64,000 nt of DNA from Neoscytalidium dimidiatum (Eukaryota > Ascomycota > Dothideomycetes > Botryosphaeriales > Botryosphaeriaceae). Under the pieces are notes generated by a model. The model was not told the origin of the DNA. It saw only the letters and a list, made by a program, of their open reading frames with translations, and ran no database searches. Shown here piece by piece: positions 11,945 through 23,833 of the stretch. Made by a program: the position numbers and the translations under genes. Numbering within the stretch: the stretch's first letter is position 1; each line of letters begins with the position of its first letter. The DNA lies in the NCBI GenBank assembly GCA_037367355.1, contig CM074705.1, positions 2,108,001 to 2,172,000 on the forward strand, read 5' to 3'.

Positions 11945-13249
11945 TCAAGATGGCTCGGTGGACGGTTGGGAATGGAACAGACGGACAAAATGTGCTCTAG
12001 GTTTTGTTTGATAGCGAATTCCATTTCCGGGTCGGGCGAGAAAGAGAAGCAGGCGAAAAGAGTTTGTGATAAGATGGTGTGCATGTTCAAAATCTCGGCT
12101 GCAGGCACCAAGCCCAATCTCCAGGGATTCGACCTCCGCAAACACGACAGCCTGTAAAAAAATTGTAATCTCGCTGCAATCGCCTTGTAGGAAACCCTCA
12201 ATATCTAGCCAAGCGCCGTCTTCTAGATTCACCTTCTGTGCGATGTTGTTTACGAAGGGTGTCATGACAAGGCCAAAAACGTTGTCGCAGAGCTTCTTCA
12301 TGTGCTCTTTGCTCTCGTCAAGTCCTGTGCCCCATAAGTTGTCTCGTGAGGACTTCTCTTTATAAGCTTCGTGGACTCGGACGAAACTGAATCTCTGTGG
12401 ACCCTTTACAGTGGGATAGTACAAAGCATCAGGCGGCTCCTCTTTGAAATCATAAAACAAGCCATCGATATCGAGATCACGACTCACCGGCGTTTTTGAA
12501 AGTTGCAAGCAGGAGAGTACTTCAGCTGAGACCTGCTCTGGACTCTGCTTCGCCTTGAAAATGTAGCGTTAGGAGACTACACTATTGTGACAAAAGTACT
12601 GCAGAGAGATCTGAAAAGCCTCGATCTCGTAGGTGAAACGCGGCTGGCGTCCATGAAAGAACTCAAGTTGAGGTAACCTGTCAGCAAGGACATCTTTCTT
12701 CAGGTGGAACCCTACGGCGTGGACTGGTGAGTCGATTAACAAAGTTCTGGTAGCTTCCGTGTAAGCTGGATACGGCATTTCTTGTAGCTCAGCACAGAAA
12801 ATTCCAGACTAGCTCCGGCTAAGGTGTCGGGAGATCTATATGATGTGTCCGCACTTGTTGACGCAAGCTGTAGTGAAATTGTCACCCAAGGGCATAACAG
12901 ACATTTCTTCTCGTGAATGTGCGTCTACGCCGGCTGGAACTTGAAGATAAGCACCGCTCTCGAAATCTGGGAAGCTTGAATCTCGCGAACCTACGAACCA
13001 ATTTGAGTGGCCATCTCTTGTTACTGTAATGGAAGGCTCACACCGGAGGTATGCTTGAAATTCCTGCTCTGCTTCTGCAAGCGGCTCCTCGAACGTGACT
13101 GGATGCTGAATAGGCTCTCTACCTGGGGTGGAACTCAGCTTATACGTAGCCATCACGCTAAGCCGTCGGTCCGCACTGCCAAGATGGAGGGAAATGCTAG
13201 GGGAGTTGCATCTGAAAGGGCAGCAATCTACTTGAATTCCCTCGGACAT
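11945..13249 (-). CDS. Unrecognised multi-exon gene or gene remnant
   Basis: Three minus-strand open segments follow one another with natural-looking composition. 13249-12836 has an ATG start (MSEGIQVDCCPF) and contains FVGSRDSSFPDFESGAYLQVPAGVD. 12778-12569 contains VGFHLKKDVLADRLPQLEFF. 12508-11945 contains DIDGLFYDFKEEPPDALYYP. Short introns with CTAAC-type branch points can be proposed between them (for example acceptor TTTTCAAG near 12556), but I could not find donor and acceptor pairs that keep all frames open. The gene may therefore have more introns than I can see, or be broken. No family is recognised. Confidence 0.35.
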
Positions 13250-14177
13250 TATCAGAGGGGTAGTGCAACCAACCGCTAGCGTGAATGTATTTTATCCCTT
13301 GTGCAAAAACAATCCCTTGTCGACCCCTCACGTCAACAGAGCTTGCCTAGAGAACTTTTTTAATAAATGATACACAATGAACCGTCCAGTCGTCGGCTGC
13401 ACTTTATGTGTCATCTATGGCCTTGCGGCTGCTGAGTGGCTGTCTTGAATGAATTGACTCCTAATCCGCATATTATGCTCACCAAGGATTTGAGGAAAGC
13501 CCACATGCGAGTGTGGATCGAGGGGCCTCAGCTGACTGCTTACATGCCACAGCCAATGTCTACTAACTGATTCAACGCTGCAGCCTTGTGAAAATTCGTA
13601 GCGCACATTGTTTCCTACCTCGCTTATGTTTTAGGATGCTGATTAACTAAGCATATAGTGGATGAAACATGTCAAGATGAGGCTCTGAGCAATAAAGTGC
13701 GGGAGCGAATATGCAGATAGGTAATCAACAAAAGGGTCCCCACTCGTCATCCAATATTGCTGACTGCCGCAATCTTACCAAACCACGTTCATGTTCTGGA
13801 ATATCCGTGCATATCCCTGGAGTTATGCAAGGATCTGGCCCAAACGGGCCAACGACTGGAAATGCATTTACTGACCTTCAGAGGCTCCCTACAGATGGTG
13901 AATGGATGATGTGCGGAATGAAGCAGTACATGCCAGGATACTATTTTGTCCATCAACTGTGCCTCTCCCGAAAACGATAGCGGTTGGTCTTGTTGCTTTG
14001 GATTAGAGTTTTTGCCAAAATATTTAAAATTTTCGTCAGTCTCCTAAGGTTTGTGTCATTATCGATATGGATAGCTCTGTAAGCCATCGAAGAAGAAGCA
14101 GATTGATCATTCTGAGAAAAGCAAAGACAGTTCTTACTGAAGAACCTAAGAGTCTAACGTGACACATCGTAACATCT
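13250..14177. other. Intergenic, no gene seen
   Basis: Only short frames with random-looking products, such as 13711-13980 on the plus strand. No repeats or RNA genes noticed. Confidence 0.45.
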
Positions 14178-14775
14178 CTAATGCTGGCCCTTGCTCCTTT
14201 TCTTCGTTTTTCCTCGCTTCGTCTTCCCCCGAAATCCATGATACTCGTTGTGAATCTCTCGCAATAACCATTTCAAGAGAGCACCGGCATAAGCGTCCTC
14301 TTTGGGTAAGTACCTTCCAGTATTGATAGTGTACGATCTTAATTCTTCTTCGCTGTCATAGACACGCACGGATTGTCCTGTCCGATAGCTGTCGAGCAAG
14401 TCAAGAAGATTGACGTGCGTTTGAACCACAATCTGTAACCCGTTAAACCTCACAATGCTTATGGCGGACTACTGAGGAACGAACCTGACGTCGATCTCGG
14501 ATTCGCTTTGGCACTGGATGAACCCCTAGCTGAGAGCACAACCTGCCCCAAGCTTCGTTGTCGTTGACGTCTTCTCCGAATGAAGAGTTGAACTCCATGA
14601 TCACTGAGATACGATATGCTGACCGGGCGATTTCCCGCTCAATCGGATAATCTCCATTCCTATCTTTTCTCCAGCCGTACTTTCGACACAAGCGAGTGAA
14701 CTCTTCTGATGACGATTTCATACGATCATACTGAAAGTGCGGGTATCTTGAAAAGAAATGGTCAATATGATCCAT
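14178..14775 (-). CDS. Conserved fungal protein of unknown function (FFSRYP / THVNLLDLLD family)
   Basis: Two exons are joined by a 52 bp intron (14484-14433, donor GTTCGT, branch TTTAAC, acceptor TTACAG), both at phase 0. The product is 181 aa and begins MDHIDHFFSRYPHFQY. I recognise the pattern of a widespread fungal family of about 180-220 aa. Its marks are an N-terminal FFS-YP-F-Y motif, then LCRKYGWRKD, FNSSFGEDVNDNEAWGRLC, then VQTHVNLLDLLD, a short insert, ELRSYTINTGRYLPKEDAYAGALLKWLLREI, and a basic tail. Members are often multicopy in ascomycetes and basidiomycetes and have no assigned role. The conserved parts look intact, so this copy is probably functional. There is no membrane segment or signal peptide. 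Confidence 0.8.
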
Positions 14776-15074
14776 CTGAGATGTTGATTCCGTTGAGATA
14801 CTGCTTTGTGATGAAGTACGATCAGATGAATCAGATAGAGACGAGTAAGTCGGCCGACAAGGCTTAAGTAGAGCACCAGATAGTAGAATTTTTCACAGTG
14901 GCGGCATTCTAGGGAAGGGCACATATTTGCGGCAGAATGGAGAGATAAAGAAAGAATGAAGATCTCAACACCGGAATGACTTTATCGGGCTAACGTAGTT
15001 ATCTTTTCCTGGCTGCAGCCTTGCTATACTCCCACAGAGAACCTTTAGACCATGCAAGTGATATAACGCTGACC

Positions 15075-15695
15075 TCATTGGCGATCCTGATTGCTCGAAC
15101 TAGTGCCGCTGCTATCCTCTAGCACAACCCTCTGGCCTTGCTCGTCTCCGCAGTCCCGGTGGCGAGTACAGTGCTCGCATCGTAGGCACAGCACACCTGT
15201 GGAGCCATCTCGTCCGTCTCGTCCGTCTCGTCCAACATGGCCGTCTCTGCCGTCTCTACCGTCTCGGCCTTGCGGACCGACCGGTCCTTGCAGGCCGGAA
15301 GGGCCTCTATCACCATGCCGCCCATCCCGCCCTGGTGCGCCCTCCTGCCCCGGTGCGCCTTCCTGCCCTGGTGCACCTTCCTGCCCCTGCGGGCCTTGAG
15401 GGCCTTGGTCGCCATCTCTGCCGTCGCGCCCTGGCGGTCCTGGACGGCCTTGCCGGCATGGCCTCATGATGCAAAAAACGATAAGCACCAGCACAGCCAA
15501 GGAGAGGCCGACGACCACACCGACAACCGCCGCACTGTCATTCGAGTGCGAAGTTTCCGAAGGGTGAACGGGAGCTCGTGTCGCTATCCCAGGGTTGTAT
15601 GCGGAAGCTGAGGTGCGTGCCAAAGTGAATGTGGTTGTATAAGTCGTCTCAGGTTTCGTGATCGAGAGCGTGAGCGTGCTTTGGTCGAGAGCCAT
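15075..15695 (-). CDS. Membrane-anchored collagen-like protein
   Basis: A single exon of 206 aa, with start CACCATGG at 15695 (six in-frame codons upstream lack an ATG). Residues 1-54 are Ser/Thr-rich without an obvious signal peptide. Residues 55-77 form one strongly hydrophobic membrane helix (AAVVGVVVGLSLAVLVLIVF). It is followed directly by 28 uninterrupted Gly-X-Y triplets (about 83-166) rich in GRD, GAP and GPQ, then a Cys/His-containing tail (CLRCEHCTRHRDC). The repeat is collagen-like but rich in Arg-Asp and Gln-Glu pairs, as in bacterial and fungal collagens where ion pairs replace hydroxyproline. The order of segments suggests one membrane pass with the N-terminal Ser/Thr-rich part on one side and the triple helix on the other. 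The orientation cannot be decided from sequence alone. Confidence 0.75.
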   Translation of the reverse strand: MALDQSTLTLSITKPETTYTTTFTLARTSASAYNPGIATRAPVHPSETSHSNDSAAVVGVVVGLSLAVLVLIVFCIMRPCRQGRPGPPGRDGRDGDQGPQGPQGQEGAPGQEGAPGQEGAPGRDGRHGDRGPSGLQGPVGPQGRDGRDGRDGHVGRDGRDGRDGSTGVLCLRCEHCTRHRDCGDEQGQRVVLEDSSGTSSSNQDRQ

Positions 15696-17165
15696 GGTGA
15701 AGATCACAGTCAAAGTGAGGACGATGAGATTTTATAATTCATGGATGTTATTGATTCTTGCTAACAGACATACTATCGATATCAGCCTTGCCACTTTGAA
15801 GCGCATGAAAGTGGAATAACAAGCTCGTGCAAGTAAAACGCAGGGAATACAGTGATAGGAATGAGCCCAAGTTTGTGTATTCAGGGTCCCAACGTAAGCT
15901 GACGCCGTTAGATGATCTACTTCTCCCGTCGAAGTTTTCAGTCGTTGAATACCTACTACTTATGTTAGATAAATATTAACTCTATTATATTTTGGTATAT
16001 AGAGAGACAAAGTTTTGCGCTAACAAATCTCAGTATACGTTATCTTTCTCGATGTGTGCACTGTACCATTGTATAGTAGAGCTTGACATATCCAAATTCT
16101 TCGGACTTGAAGAGCTTCGAACAGCTCTAAGGTATCTATAATATATAGTGTATGCGACTGTTGTAACTCCGAAGGTATGTCGTTTGCTAGGTATCGTATA
16201 AATTTTCATTTCTTTTCTTCTTATCATCGGGCTAAGTGCAAGAAGTTAGTATATTTCCTACAGGGAACAAAAGACAGCGCATTGTCACCAGAGCTTAGTC
16301 TGGCGTTGGATAATATTTGAAGATGCAAAGGGATATGAAAAAGAGCTCTGAGTCATACATTTGATATCCAGGTCCATCAGTATTTCTGGTGTGCTTGTCC
16401 ACGTAGGGCGGTTATAAAGCTATATGCACGGAAAGACCTTCCTAAAACCATATTTCGGATCAGTACTAATATGTGGCAATCTTGTATGCCCACTTTGGGG
16501 GTGGGTTCGGTTATTTATATCATATAAAGAGACAACGACGTCCAAGGAATCACGAGAACAAAGGGGAAGAATATGATTGCTTGGAAATGACCGCGGATCG
16601 GGAACTGAAAATTTTTGTGAATGCCAAGAAGCTGACTCGGCTGAGAAGCCAATAATATCAAACCTCGGTTACAAGTAGAAGGCTCGCAATGCTGACTTTT
16701 AACGCAATTCTCTGGATGTAAAAGTCTATCAAACGTTCGATGGCATCGGGGGACACGGAATACTGGTGATCGTGAAAAAATATATTGAAACGAGCGCATG
16801 ATATGCGCCCAAAAACTTTTTAAGAAGCGTGGCCCTTCATCGTGTTCCCAAAACTTGCTCGAAATTATGACAATTGCAATTTAGTTCGCCCGATGACGTA
16901 GTAAATGAATCCCAAATCAAATTCAAGTTTCAGCAGCACGAATGCCGGCTATAGCGAACACAACCTCAGGAAGTATCGGGCTTGAAGAGCTCTGCGACAT
17001 CTTTTGGCTTCGTTGACTTGATAATACGATCTGATTTTCCACATATCGGATGAACAATCCTCGCGGGCCCGAAAAGACTGGCTTTATTCATGTTGATGTC
17101 CTTCAGCTCGGGACGTGCGACATGGAGGTTATTACCGAAAAAGGCAGCAAGGTTCTTGTTGATAT
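15696..17165. other. Intergenic, moderately AT-rich
   Basis: No gene is supported. The stretch 15950-16250 is AT-rich with scattered TATATA runs. Short frames at 16473-16655 and 16515-16799 have no family features. Confidence 0.45.
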
Positions 17166-20100
17166 TCAGTAAGCTTTGCGCGTTAGCCGATAAAATGATG
17201 ATTCATGGAATCTCAGGACATACTCCTTCCTTGAGATTGACTTTTTCAGTTTGTTTATCATCCTTGGCGGGTTAAAGTCCATCAGGTTGAGAACCGGCGC
17301 TGTTTTGTCTTTGACGAGAAAACCTTTCTGGCGAGTGTGGAGCGGCATGAGAAGTAACCAGCTGGTCTCGCGATCGCTCAAGAGCAAGCGCAAAGTGTTT
17401 GAGGATTTAAGATAAAGAGCAATCTGTGAATCAGCTTCTTTTCGACCAATGCCTTTCTCGACAAGGGATTCAACTAAAGCCTTTCTAACCAACTGGTCTG
17501 CTGTGTTCCGTGGAGGCTCACTGGATGCTCCCGCATTGGATAGTGAACGTTGCACATTCCTACTCTTTTTCCCCCAGTACCGTTGCCGTTGCCTTTCTAG
17601 CTTCTCTGAAGGCATGTTTCGTGCACGCAGAGCGACAGCAGATTCAAAGCTTTCCGCGTAAGAAATCATGTGACACAGTGCTTTGAATCTCAAAAGAAAT
17701 GGTGCGACCGTAGAGAGTCTGTTGATAGACGTATGCAATTGGAAAAGCTCCTGTGCATCAGCCGCAACGGATGACGGACCTTGGGGAAAGACGTCGGTAT
17801 TCTCAGAAGACAGAGCGTATTTGAGCTGTTGGATAAGCCCAGGGTTAGCCACCTCACACATGCATTGTAATGTCCTAAGAACCCCTTCGATGTTCTCATC
17901 CGGAGAGTTTTCAAATGCCTCAAGCAACCGATCGGTGTCAAATCCTTTTGCAGCCGCGCAGGCGAGGACACAAGGTTTCCAATCCTGGATTACCCCCAAA
18001 CCGAGCCTTTCTGCTCTTTGTAGGACGGGATAAGTTAAAAACGAGTTTTCAGACATCCTAATGACTTGGACTTTGCGACTTTCCTGAGAATCCCGTGAAA
18101 TCTTCCTTTTCCGCGAGAAGGATTTGGACGAAATTTCGTGAATTTCCAGGTTGGTTCTGGTATGAATGACTCTATACATGTCCAGAAAGAGGCCGAGGCA
18201 CAAGAATCGCCATTCGCATAATTGGCTTTTTAAATCGACCGGAGTAGCTGAGGCCGAAGTCTTGATGACCCAATTGGGGTACAAGAATGATACTGCTCGT
18301 GATATTACGGCTATACCACAATTGTGATCATCAGGACGAAGGTCGTTCTCATACAGCTGTAGGAAGCATTTAGCAATTGTCACTGCGAACACTTGAAAGG
18401 CCTTACCGGTTGCAGTTCAGGGTCCGACCAACTGATCGGAGGTTTTTGAATACTTCTTCGACGATTATTGACAAGAGTGCCAATATTGAAAGCTAGCAGC
18501 TTCCCCTGGTCGATGAGCCCTTTTTCAACACCAAAAATATGGACTTTCGATTCCGGAATGTCAACCACCACTAGCACCCAGTGATTATTTGAATCCGGAC
18601 CCAGATCATCAAGCGTACCATACAACACATTGTATGCGATAAACAGATGAGAACAATGGTCCGGATATTGCAATATTGGCACTGGTGAGCTAACCGAATT
18701 CCACGTGCGGGCAAGACCTCCTTGCGGAAAACTCGTTATGACATGTCTTGCAATACAAGCCTTAGCCGTCGGAGGAAGAAACCTCTCCAGAGTTTCAGTA
18801 ATATTAAGATCATTTAGCCAAATACCGGGAAAGAAATGCTCCAGAGTTCCAGGAGGAAATTTGTTGGCAATATTTGCATCACGTACGCGTGATACAATGT
18901 CCTCAGTATTCCTCTGAGGGGGAAATAAACTTTCTCCGGTATTATCGACGGTGGATTTGGGAGAAATTTGACATTCGAAGTTGGATTCAACTTCAGTTGA
19001 AGAGTCGTCATCGTTTCTTACCGTAACCGCCGATTTCTGTCTCTCGCCATGGTTTGGAGAGGCGAACTCTTTTTGGGCACTGAAAAGAGTTGTATCGCCA
19101 CGATTTGATAGATACCGTTGGCTGGAATACTGATTCCCATTAGAGCCACCTTCAAAGAGAGGTTCATACATCAAATCGTGTGAGTGTAGAGCCATTTTCG
19201 TGGAGGCAATGAGATGTCCTTGATTTTCAGTCAATTGAGGAGTGGCAGAATGGTTATCCAGCATGGTGTTTGGATCATCCCAGATATCGAACGCTGATGT
19301 TCTCCAATTCGCAGAGCAAGCTTTCAATACCGATTTGGATGCTTCTTCGGGACTATTAATTGGACTACTGTCCATAAAATAGTTCGAAAATTGCGTTGTA
19401 GGTCCAACGGCCGCATTTGGAGTACCCAAACTATCGCCATATTTATTTGCGAGCCCATAGTACCCCGCCTGTCCGCCAAATGGATGAGAAAAACTTGCTT
19501 CCAAAATTTCAAGTTGTTTCGGTGACGACTGCAGTCTAGGCCTGTACTCAGGACCCTCCAAGAGCGAGGATGGGCTGATATCAGTTCTGTGTTGTCCAAC
19601 GGAGAGGTGGCAGCAATCGACCGGGTTCTTGCCATAATGAGATATTTCATAGTACTGTTTCGGCACATCAGCTGCCTCTACTACGGAGGCTGCAACTTCT
19701 GGAAGATAGATCACTTGGGCCGTATTGGGACCAGTGTTGACCGTCTGATGGTATGTGCCGGGGAGTATCACAACGGCTTCGCCGGCTTTGCAAACGAGAG
19801 TCTGATATGGTATTCTCCAGTCGTCTAGTATATCCGGTGAAAGAAGCCACTGCGAGTGGTATGGAGGCAGTGGGTAGGGTTGTTTCGCATCGTGATGCGG
19901 AATAATTCTTCTCATTCGAGCTTCGAGCTCCCCTCGGTAGCGCGGAGCGACGAACAACCATACCTTTGGGGCGCCGGTGAGTACCACATTGACGGACCAA
20001 GGCTGACAATGCAATAGTGCTGGTGAGGCATCCCTCATACTTATATACGTCTGAGCGTATTCAGCTAGTATAGAAGCCCAGCTCGTGAGCTCGCAACCGC

Positions 20101-20913
20101 AACTGAATACTGATGTATATGGCTTTCCGGCGTCTTCTCCCCGAGGGGCAGAGCAATTGCCGGAGCTGGCCAAGCTCGGTATTCGTGTGCCTTCCGTTGT
20201 AGCAGCACATATGGTCCAGCGAAACAACTGGCGGCAGTCCGACTCAAGCAAGTCGTGGTCCAGGTTGGGAAGTTCCGGGGTTAGAGATGCATCGGACGGC
20301 TGAATATCTGCAACCGATATGACCTCGCAAGCTTGACCGCTTAGGTTACAGTCAAGCGATTCCAGCTCGGAAAGGACAAGCGTGAAGGGCCGACGGTTGC
20401 TCAGCTCGTGATATGGAGCGCCGCTAACTGTGGCTGCGTTCATATCACGCATAATACCCTCGCCAAGGGTGATTCTGACATATCCAAACTCTTCGCAAGC
20501 CGAGATGTCGCTGGCCACTTTACGGATAGCTGGCACAGCTTGCATTGCCATCTGCGCTGGAGCGCCTTGCGGCACTCCCGCACAGAGGTCGTCGCATCGT
20601 TCTTTCGGCAATAGAGAAACGTCGCCTCTCGTCGCGACCTTTGCGCGCGAAGGGCTTTGGCCACGAACGAGCTCCTGCAGCTCGCCGAGGCTCCGAGACA
20701 CGCTTTCGGCACTCCGCGCCAGCTTCCGAAAGACAGCGGCCGCCCGCTCGAGGTCTAGCGCGGACCGTGGATCACTCAGCAGCTGGCTGCGCAGCTCCTT
20801 TGACCGCCATCAATCAGTATTGCGCAGTTACACCATCGCTCACAGTCACGCACCAGGAGTTTTGCATTCAACTCGTCGAGCACGCCATTCTCGACAGTAG
20901 ACAAGTCCATCAT
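17166..20913 (-). CDS. JmjC-like cupin plus Ulp1-like (C48) protease-fold fusion protein
   Basis: Three exons are inferred. Exon 1 is 20913-20854, starting MMDLSTVENG. Intron 20853-20798 has GTGCGT, branch TACTGAT, acceptor CAAAG. Exon 2 is 20797-18407. Intron 18406-18357 has GTAAGG, branch GCTAAA, acceptor CTACAG. Exon 3 is 18356-17166. The total is about 1213 aa. The N-terminus is helical and coiled-coil-like. Residues about 250-385 resemble a JmjC cupin (SVNVVLTGAPKVWLFVAP, then GEAVVILPGTYHQTVNTG), with His at about 283 and 370. The usual HxD/E iron-binding pair is not clear. After a Ser-rich linker, residues 680-835 look like a SUMO-protease fold: WLND, HWVLVVVDI (His 759), and after the second intron DHNCGIAVI (Cys 830). 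The Asp expected 17 residues after the His is Gly, and the Gln expected 6 before the Cys is Arg, so protease activity is doubtful. The last 380 residues are unassigned. A nuclear or chromatin role is inferred from the domains only. Confidence 0.75.
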
Positions 20914-21577
20914 GTTTTCCGTTTGATTGTGCGAAGATGCTGGAAACGCCTCGGCTAAGCGAAGCGATTACTGACATTATTTATGGGCCCTTTCCGCACT
21001 CTCTTGCCCGCTCGACACCGCGCCCGTCAGCATCGCCTCCTTCATTCTCAACACTGCGGCACCCTGTACTATTGCTTTCCCTTTTCCTCCCAGCCGGGAT
21101 CCCTAGGGCTGACTCATTTGCGGGCGCCCAGACGTTTAAACCCTGTGGATCGTGGACCGCCTGGACGAGGAATGCTTCGTCCGGGCGGCCCACGCTAGAC
21201 CGAGAATGGTCCAAAACCTCAACCAGAAGCCTCCACTGGAGTGAAGCCGATCACAACTTTGAGCCCGCGGTTACGACTATTGACATTAAGCAAGCTTAAG
21301 ATGATCTACGTCGCCATATCATACGTGATCCATCGTCGGTTTGTCATAACGAAATAGACTCCTTCCTAACAAGGATGAATCAAAGCCAATCAACGTTTGA
21401 GAACGGCTAACTATGAATGAAAAGGTGCTCTGGAACATGCTTTAGAGATTCTTTCTGTGTTTTTTTTTTAGTTTTTTTTTTTTTTAGAAGAAAAAGCAAG
21501 AAGAGGGACCATGTATATAATACATTTTGGAAGCGTCGAAATCCCTTACATCCCGAGGTGGACACGGGCACCAAGTC
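20914..21577. other. Intergenic
   Basis: Upstream region of the JmjC/Ulp1 gene and 3' flank of the dynamin gene. T-rich tracts lie at 21461-21485. A plus-strand frame at 20937-21299 has no protein-like features. Confidence 0.5.
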
Positions 21578-23833
21578 TCAGTTCCGCAGCTCCTTGATGC
21601 TGTCCCGTAACCCTCCTGCAAGCTTCTCCAGATTTGCACGACGCTCCCTCTGCTTCTGCGGCTCGGATGCTATCCGTGCAAGTTCTTCGTCCGAAAATTG
21701 TGTCACGATTGGTGGGGAGAAGATGCCGGGAAGTTCAGAAAGCACATGGCGTTCGATTACTTGCCGGCACACGTTGTCAACAAAGGTTTTTCGGGCCACC
21801 TGCGAGGAAGTTCAGCATCAGGATTTTTGTCATAGAGTGTTTGGCTGTACCTTGTAATAAGCCTCCAAGCCAACTTTAGCTTCCTCACACGCTTGTTTAT
21901 CCATGTTTACCACGATGCGTCGGTCTAGTGAGCTGAAAAGTCTCTGCCGGTCGTAGTTTGTATTGCTAAGGTGTAGGCTTCCCGACCAATCTTGGGATAT
22001 GACGTTGCTCATGGCCGTTTGAACCTTTCTGCGCACAGCGCTCTGGCGAGATTTTTGGATGTTGTCAGTGAAGTAATGGTTGTATGTAATAGGCTGACGT
22101 CTTTCGTCAGCAAGGAGTCTCGCCAACTCGCCACCTGCGTTCCTTGTGCACGACTCCAGCTTATCGGTCAAGTACTGGTGTAGCTGAATTCGCACTTCGT
22201 CTTCGCCGACAATGCTGTCCAGAACTTTGTTCACGAACCTCTCCACAAGTTCAGTCACCTGTTCGACATGTTTGCGCGCGATGCTCTCCCACGGGCGGGA
22301 TTGCTCTTGGAAAAGTTCCGCAAGGAGGAGGTGGTTGTAGTTCCCCGGTAGCTCTCTCCCTCTAGTTCGCATATAGACCTGTTAATGTCAGCTTAAACTG
22401 TATTGTATAGAAAATGTACGGACCTTTCTGATCCAGGCATCGAATCCTTCGTTATCCGTCTCTCCATCACTCGTGTCTCTATCACTCATCTCGTTATCAT
22501 CATCTACGGGTGCTTGATTCCTGTTCCAATTCCACTTCTGCCCATTCAGACGCATAGTTTCCGAGAACTCCCCGTTCAACATATGAACTTGCGCTCTCAG
22601 GCGGTATGAGTCATCCATCGCGACTTCTTGAACGGCAAGGCCGGACTCCAGCTCCAGGTAATTGCCATCGAGAGCCGCTCGGGCCATGTTGAAGAACTTC
22701 ATGCTCAAGCGGGTGAGAAACATGCGAAGGTGGCCAACCGTCGGCCGCTCGTCCCCCATGGCTTCGAGCTCTGCCTCCGTCCGAGCCAGCAGAGACGAGA
22801 CCTCGCTCCGAACCTTCGGAAGTTCGCGCTCGATGTGTGCGTCTAGCAGGTGCTGGAGAAACCTTGCAAGAGCGTCGATGCCGACGCGATCCCGGTCGAG
22901 ACGCTGCTCCTTCCAGGGACTTGCCGCGAAGAATGCCAGCTCCCTGCGCTTTCGTTCGTCGGCCGAGAGATTGTACTCGAGATCCGATGGGCTTGGGTTT
23001 TTGAGCAGGAAAAACCCGAGCTTGAGCTTGGTGGTGTCCTTGTTGTTGGCCAGAAGAGCGATCCGGCCCTCCGTGCCTCGATTGATCAAGTCCGGCTTCG
23101 TAATGATTCCGACCGTGCGCTGTCCGAGAGGATCCATTTTACGCGCCTTGTGGATGATTCCCTGATTTGCAATGTCGTTGTTGGCTTGGACGACGGCCAA
23201 AATGATCGTACGAGAACTCTCGAGGTACGTGTTGACCAGGTCGGAGACGAGCTCGACGTCTTCGTCTGATTGCTCGTCGTTGGCGACCGAGATGAGTCCG
23301 GGAAGGTCAACTACTGTCAGGTGAAGTCCGGTCTTGCCGACCACTTCGATCCTCAGGATGTCGGCCGAAAATGACGGCCCGTCTACGAATCCCTCCATGC
23401 CGCGGAGTCGCATCAGAGTCTTGGCATCCTGAATCACGGATGGAAGTTCCGAAAAAGCTGTGAGTTCCTTGTAATATGCTTGAAATGCGTTTTTCTCCGC
23501 TTGAGACCTGGATGCGTGGGGGATGATCGTGGCGCAGATGCGCTCATCGGTGGCGTGGTGGCGTAGGATTATCTCCGTCGCGAACCTCGTGCAGAGTCCA
23601 TCCTGTCGAGGGAATGGAATACCCGTGATGCCTTGGAGAACGGAGCTTTTCCCTGAAGATTGATCTCCGCATACAACTAATTGAGGGAGGGAGACATGAT
23701 CTCCGATTCCATTAGCACGAACGCGGTCGATCTGGTTTAGCCGATGTGTCGATTTCACGGTTTGGAGCTCTTTTGCTGCTACGACGCCTGAAGATGGAGA
23801 TTCCTCCTCGCTGATGATATCGGTGGTCGTCAT
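21578..23833 (-). CDS. Dynamin superfamily GTPase (Mx/VPS1-like)
   Basis: Large GTPase of the dynamin family, which assembles on membranes and uses GTP to remodel or sever them. Three exons are joined by introns 22423-22379 (45 bp, GTCCGT...AACAG) and 21850-21800 (51 bp, GTACAG...CGCAG), all at phase 0, giving about 719 aa. The GTPase motifs are complete: P-loop GDQSSGKSS (residues 56-64), Thr of switch I in LCTRFATEI, DLPG (176-179) and TKPD (245-248). An acidic insert (DDDNEMSDRDTSDGETDNEG) precedes exon 2. The stalk region occupies exon 2, and exon 3 carries the GTPase effector domain (VIERHVLSELPGIF to the end). No pleckstrin-homology or proline-rich domain is seen, as in fungal Mx-like and VPS1-like proteins. 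Fungi carry many such paralogues of unknown target besides the housekeeping Vps1 and Dnm1, and this looks like one of them. Confidence 0.93.

Noticed and set aside
18380..18410. Separate genes for the JmjC half and the NCG half
   Set aside because: A 50 bp intron with donor GTAAGG and acceptor CTACAG joins them in frame, and it places the Ulp1 Cys motif after the His motif as the fold requires.
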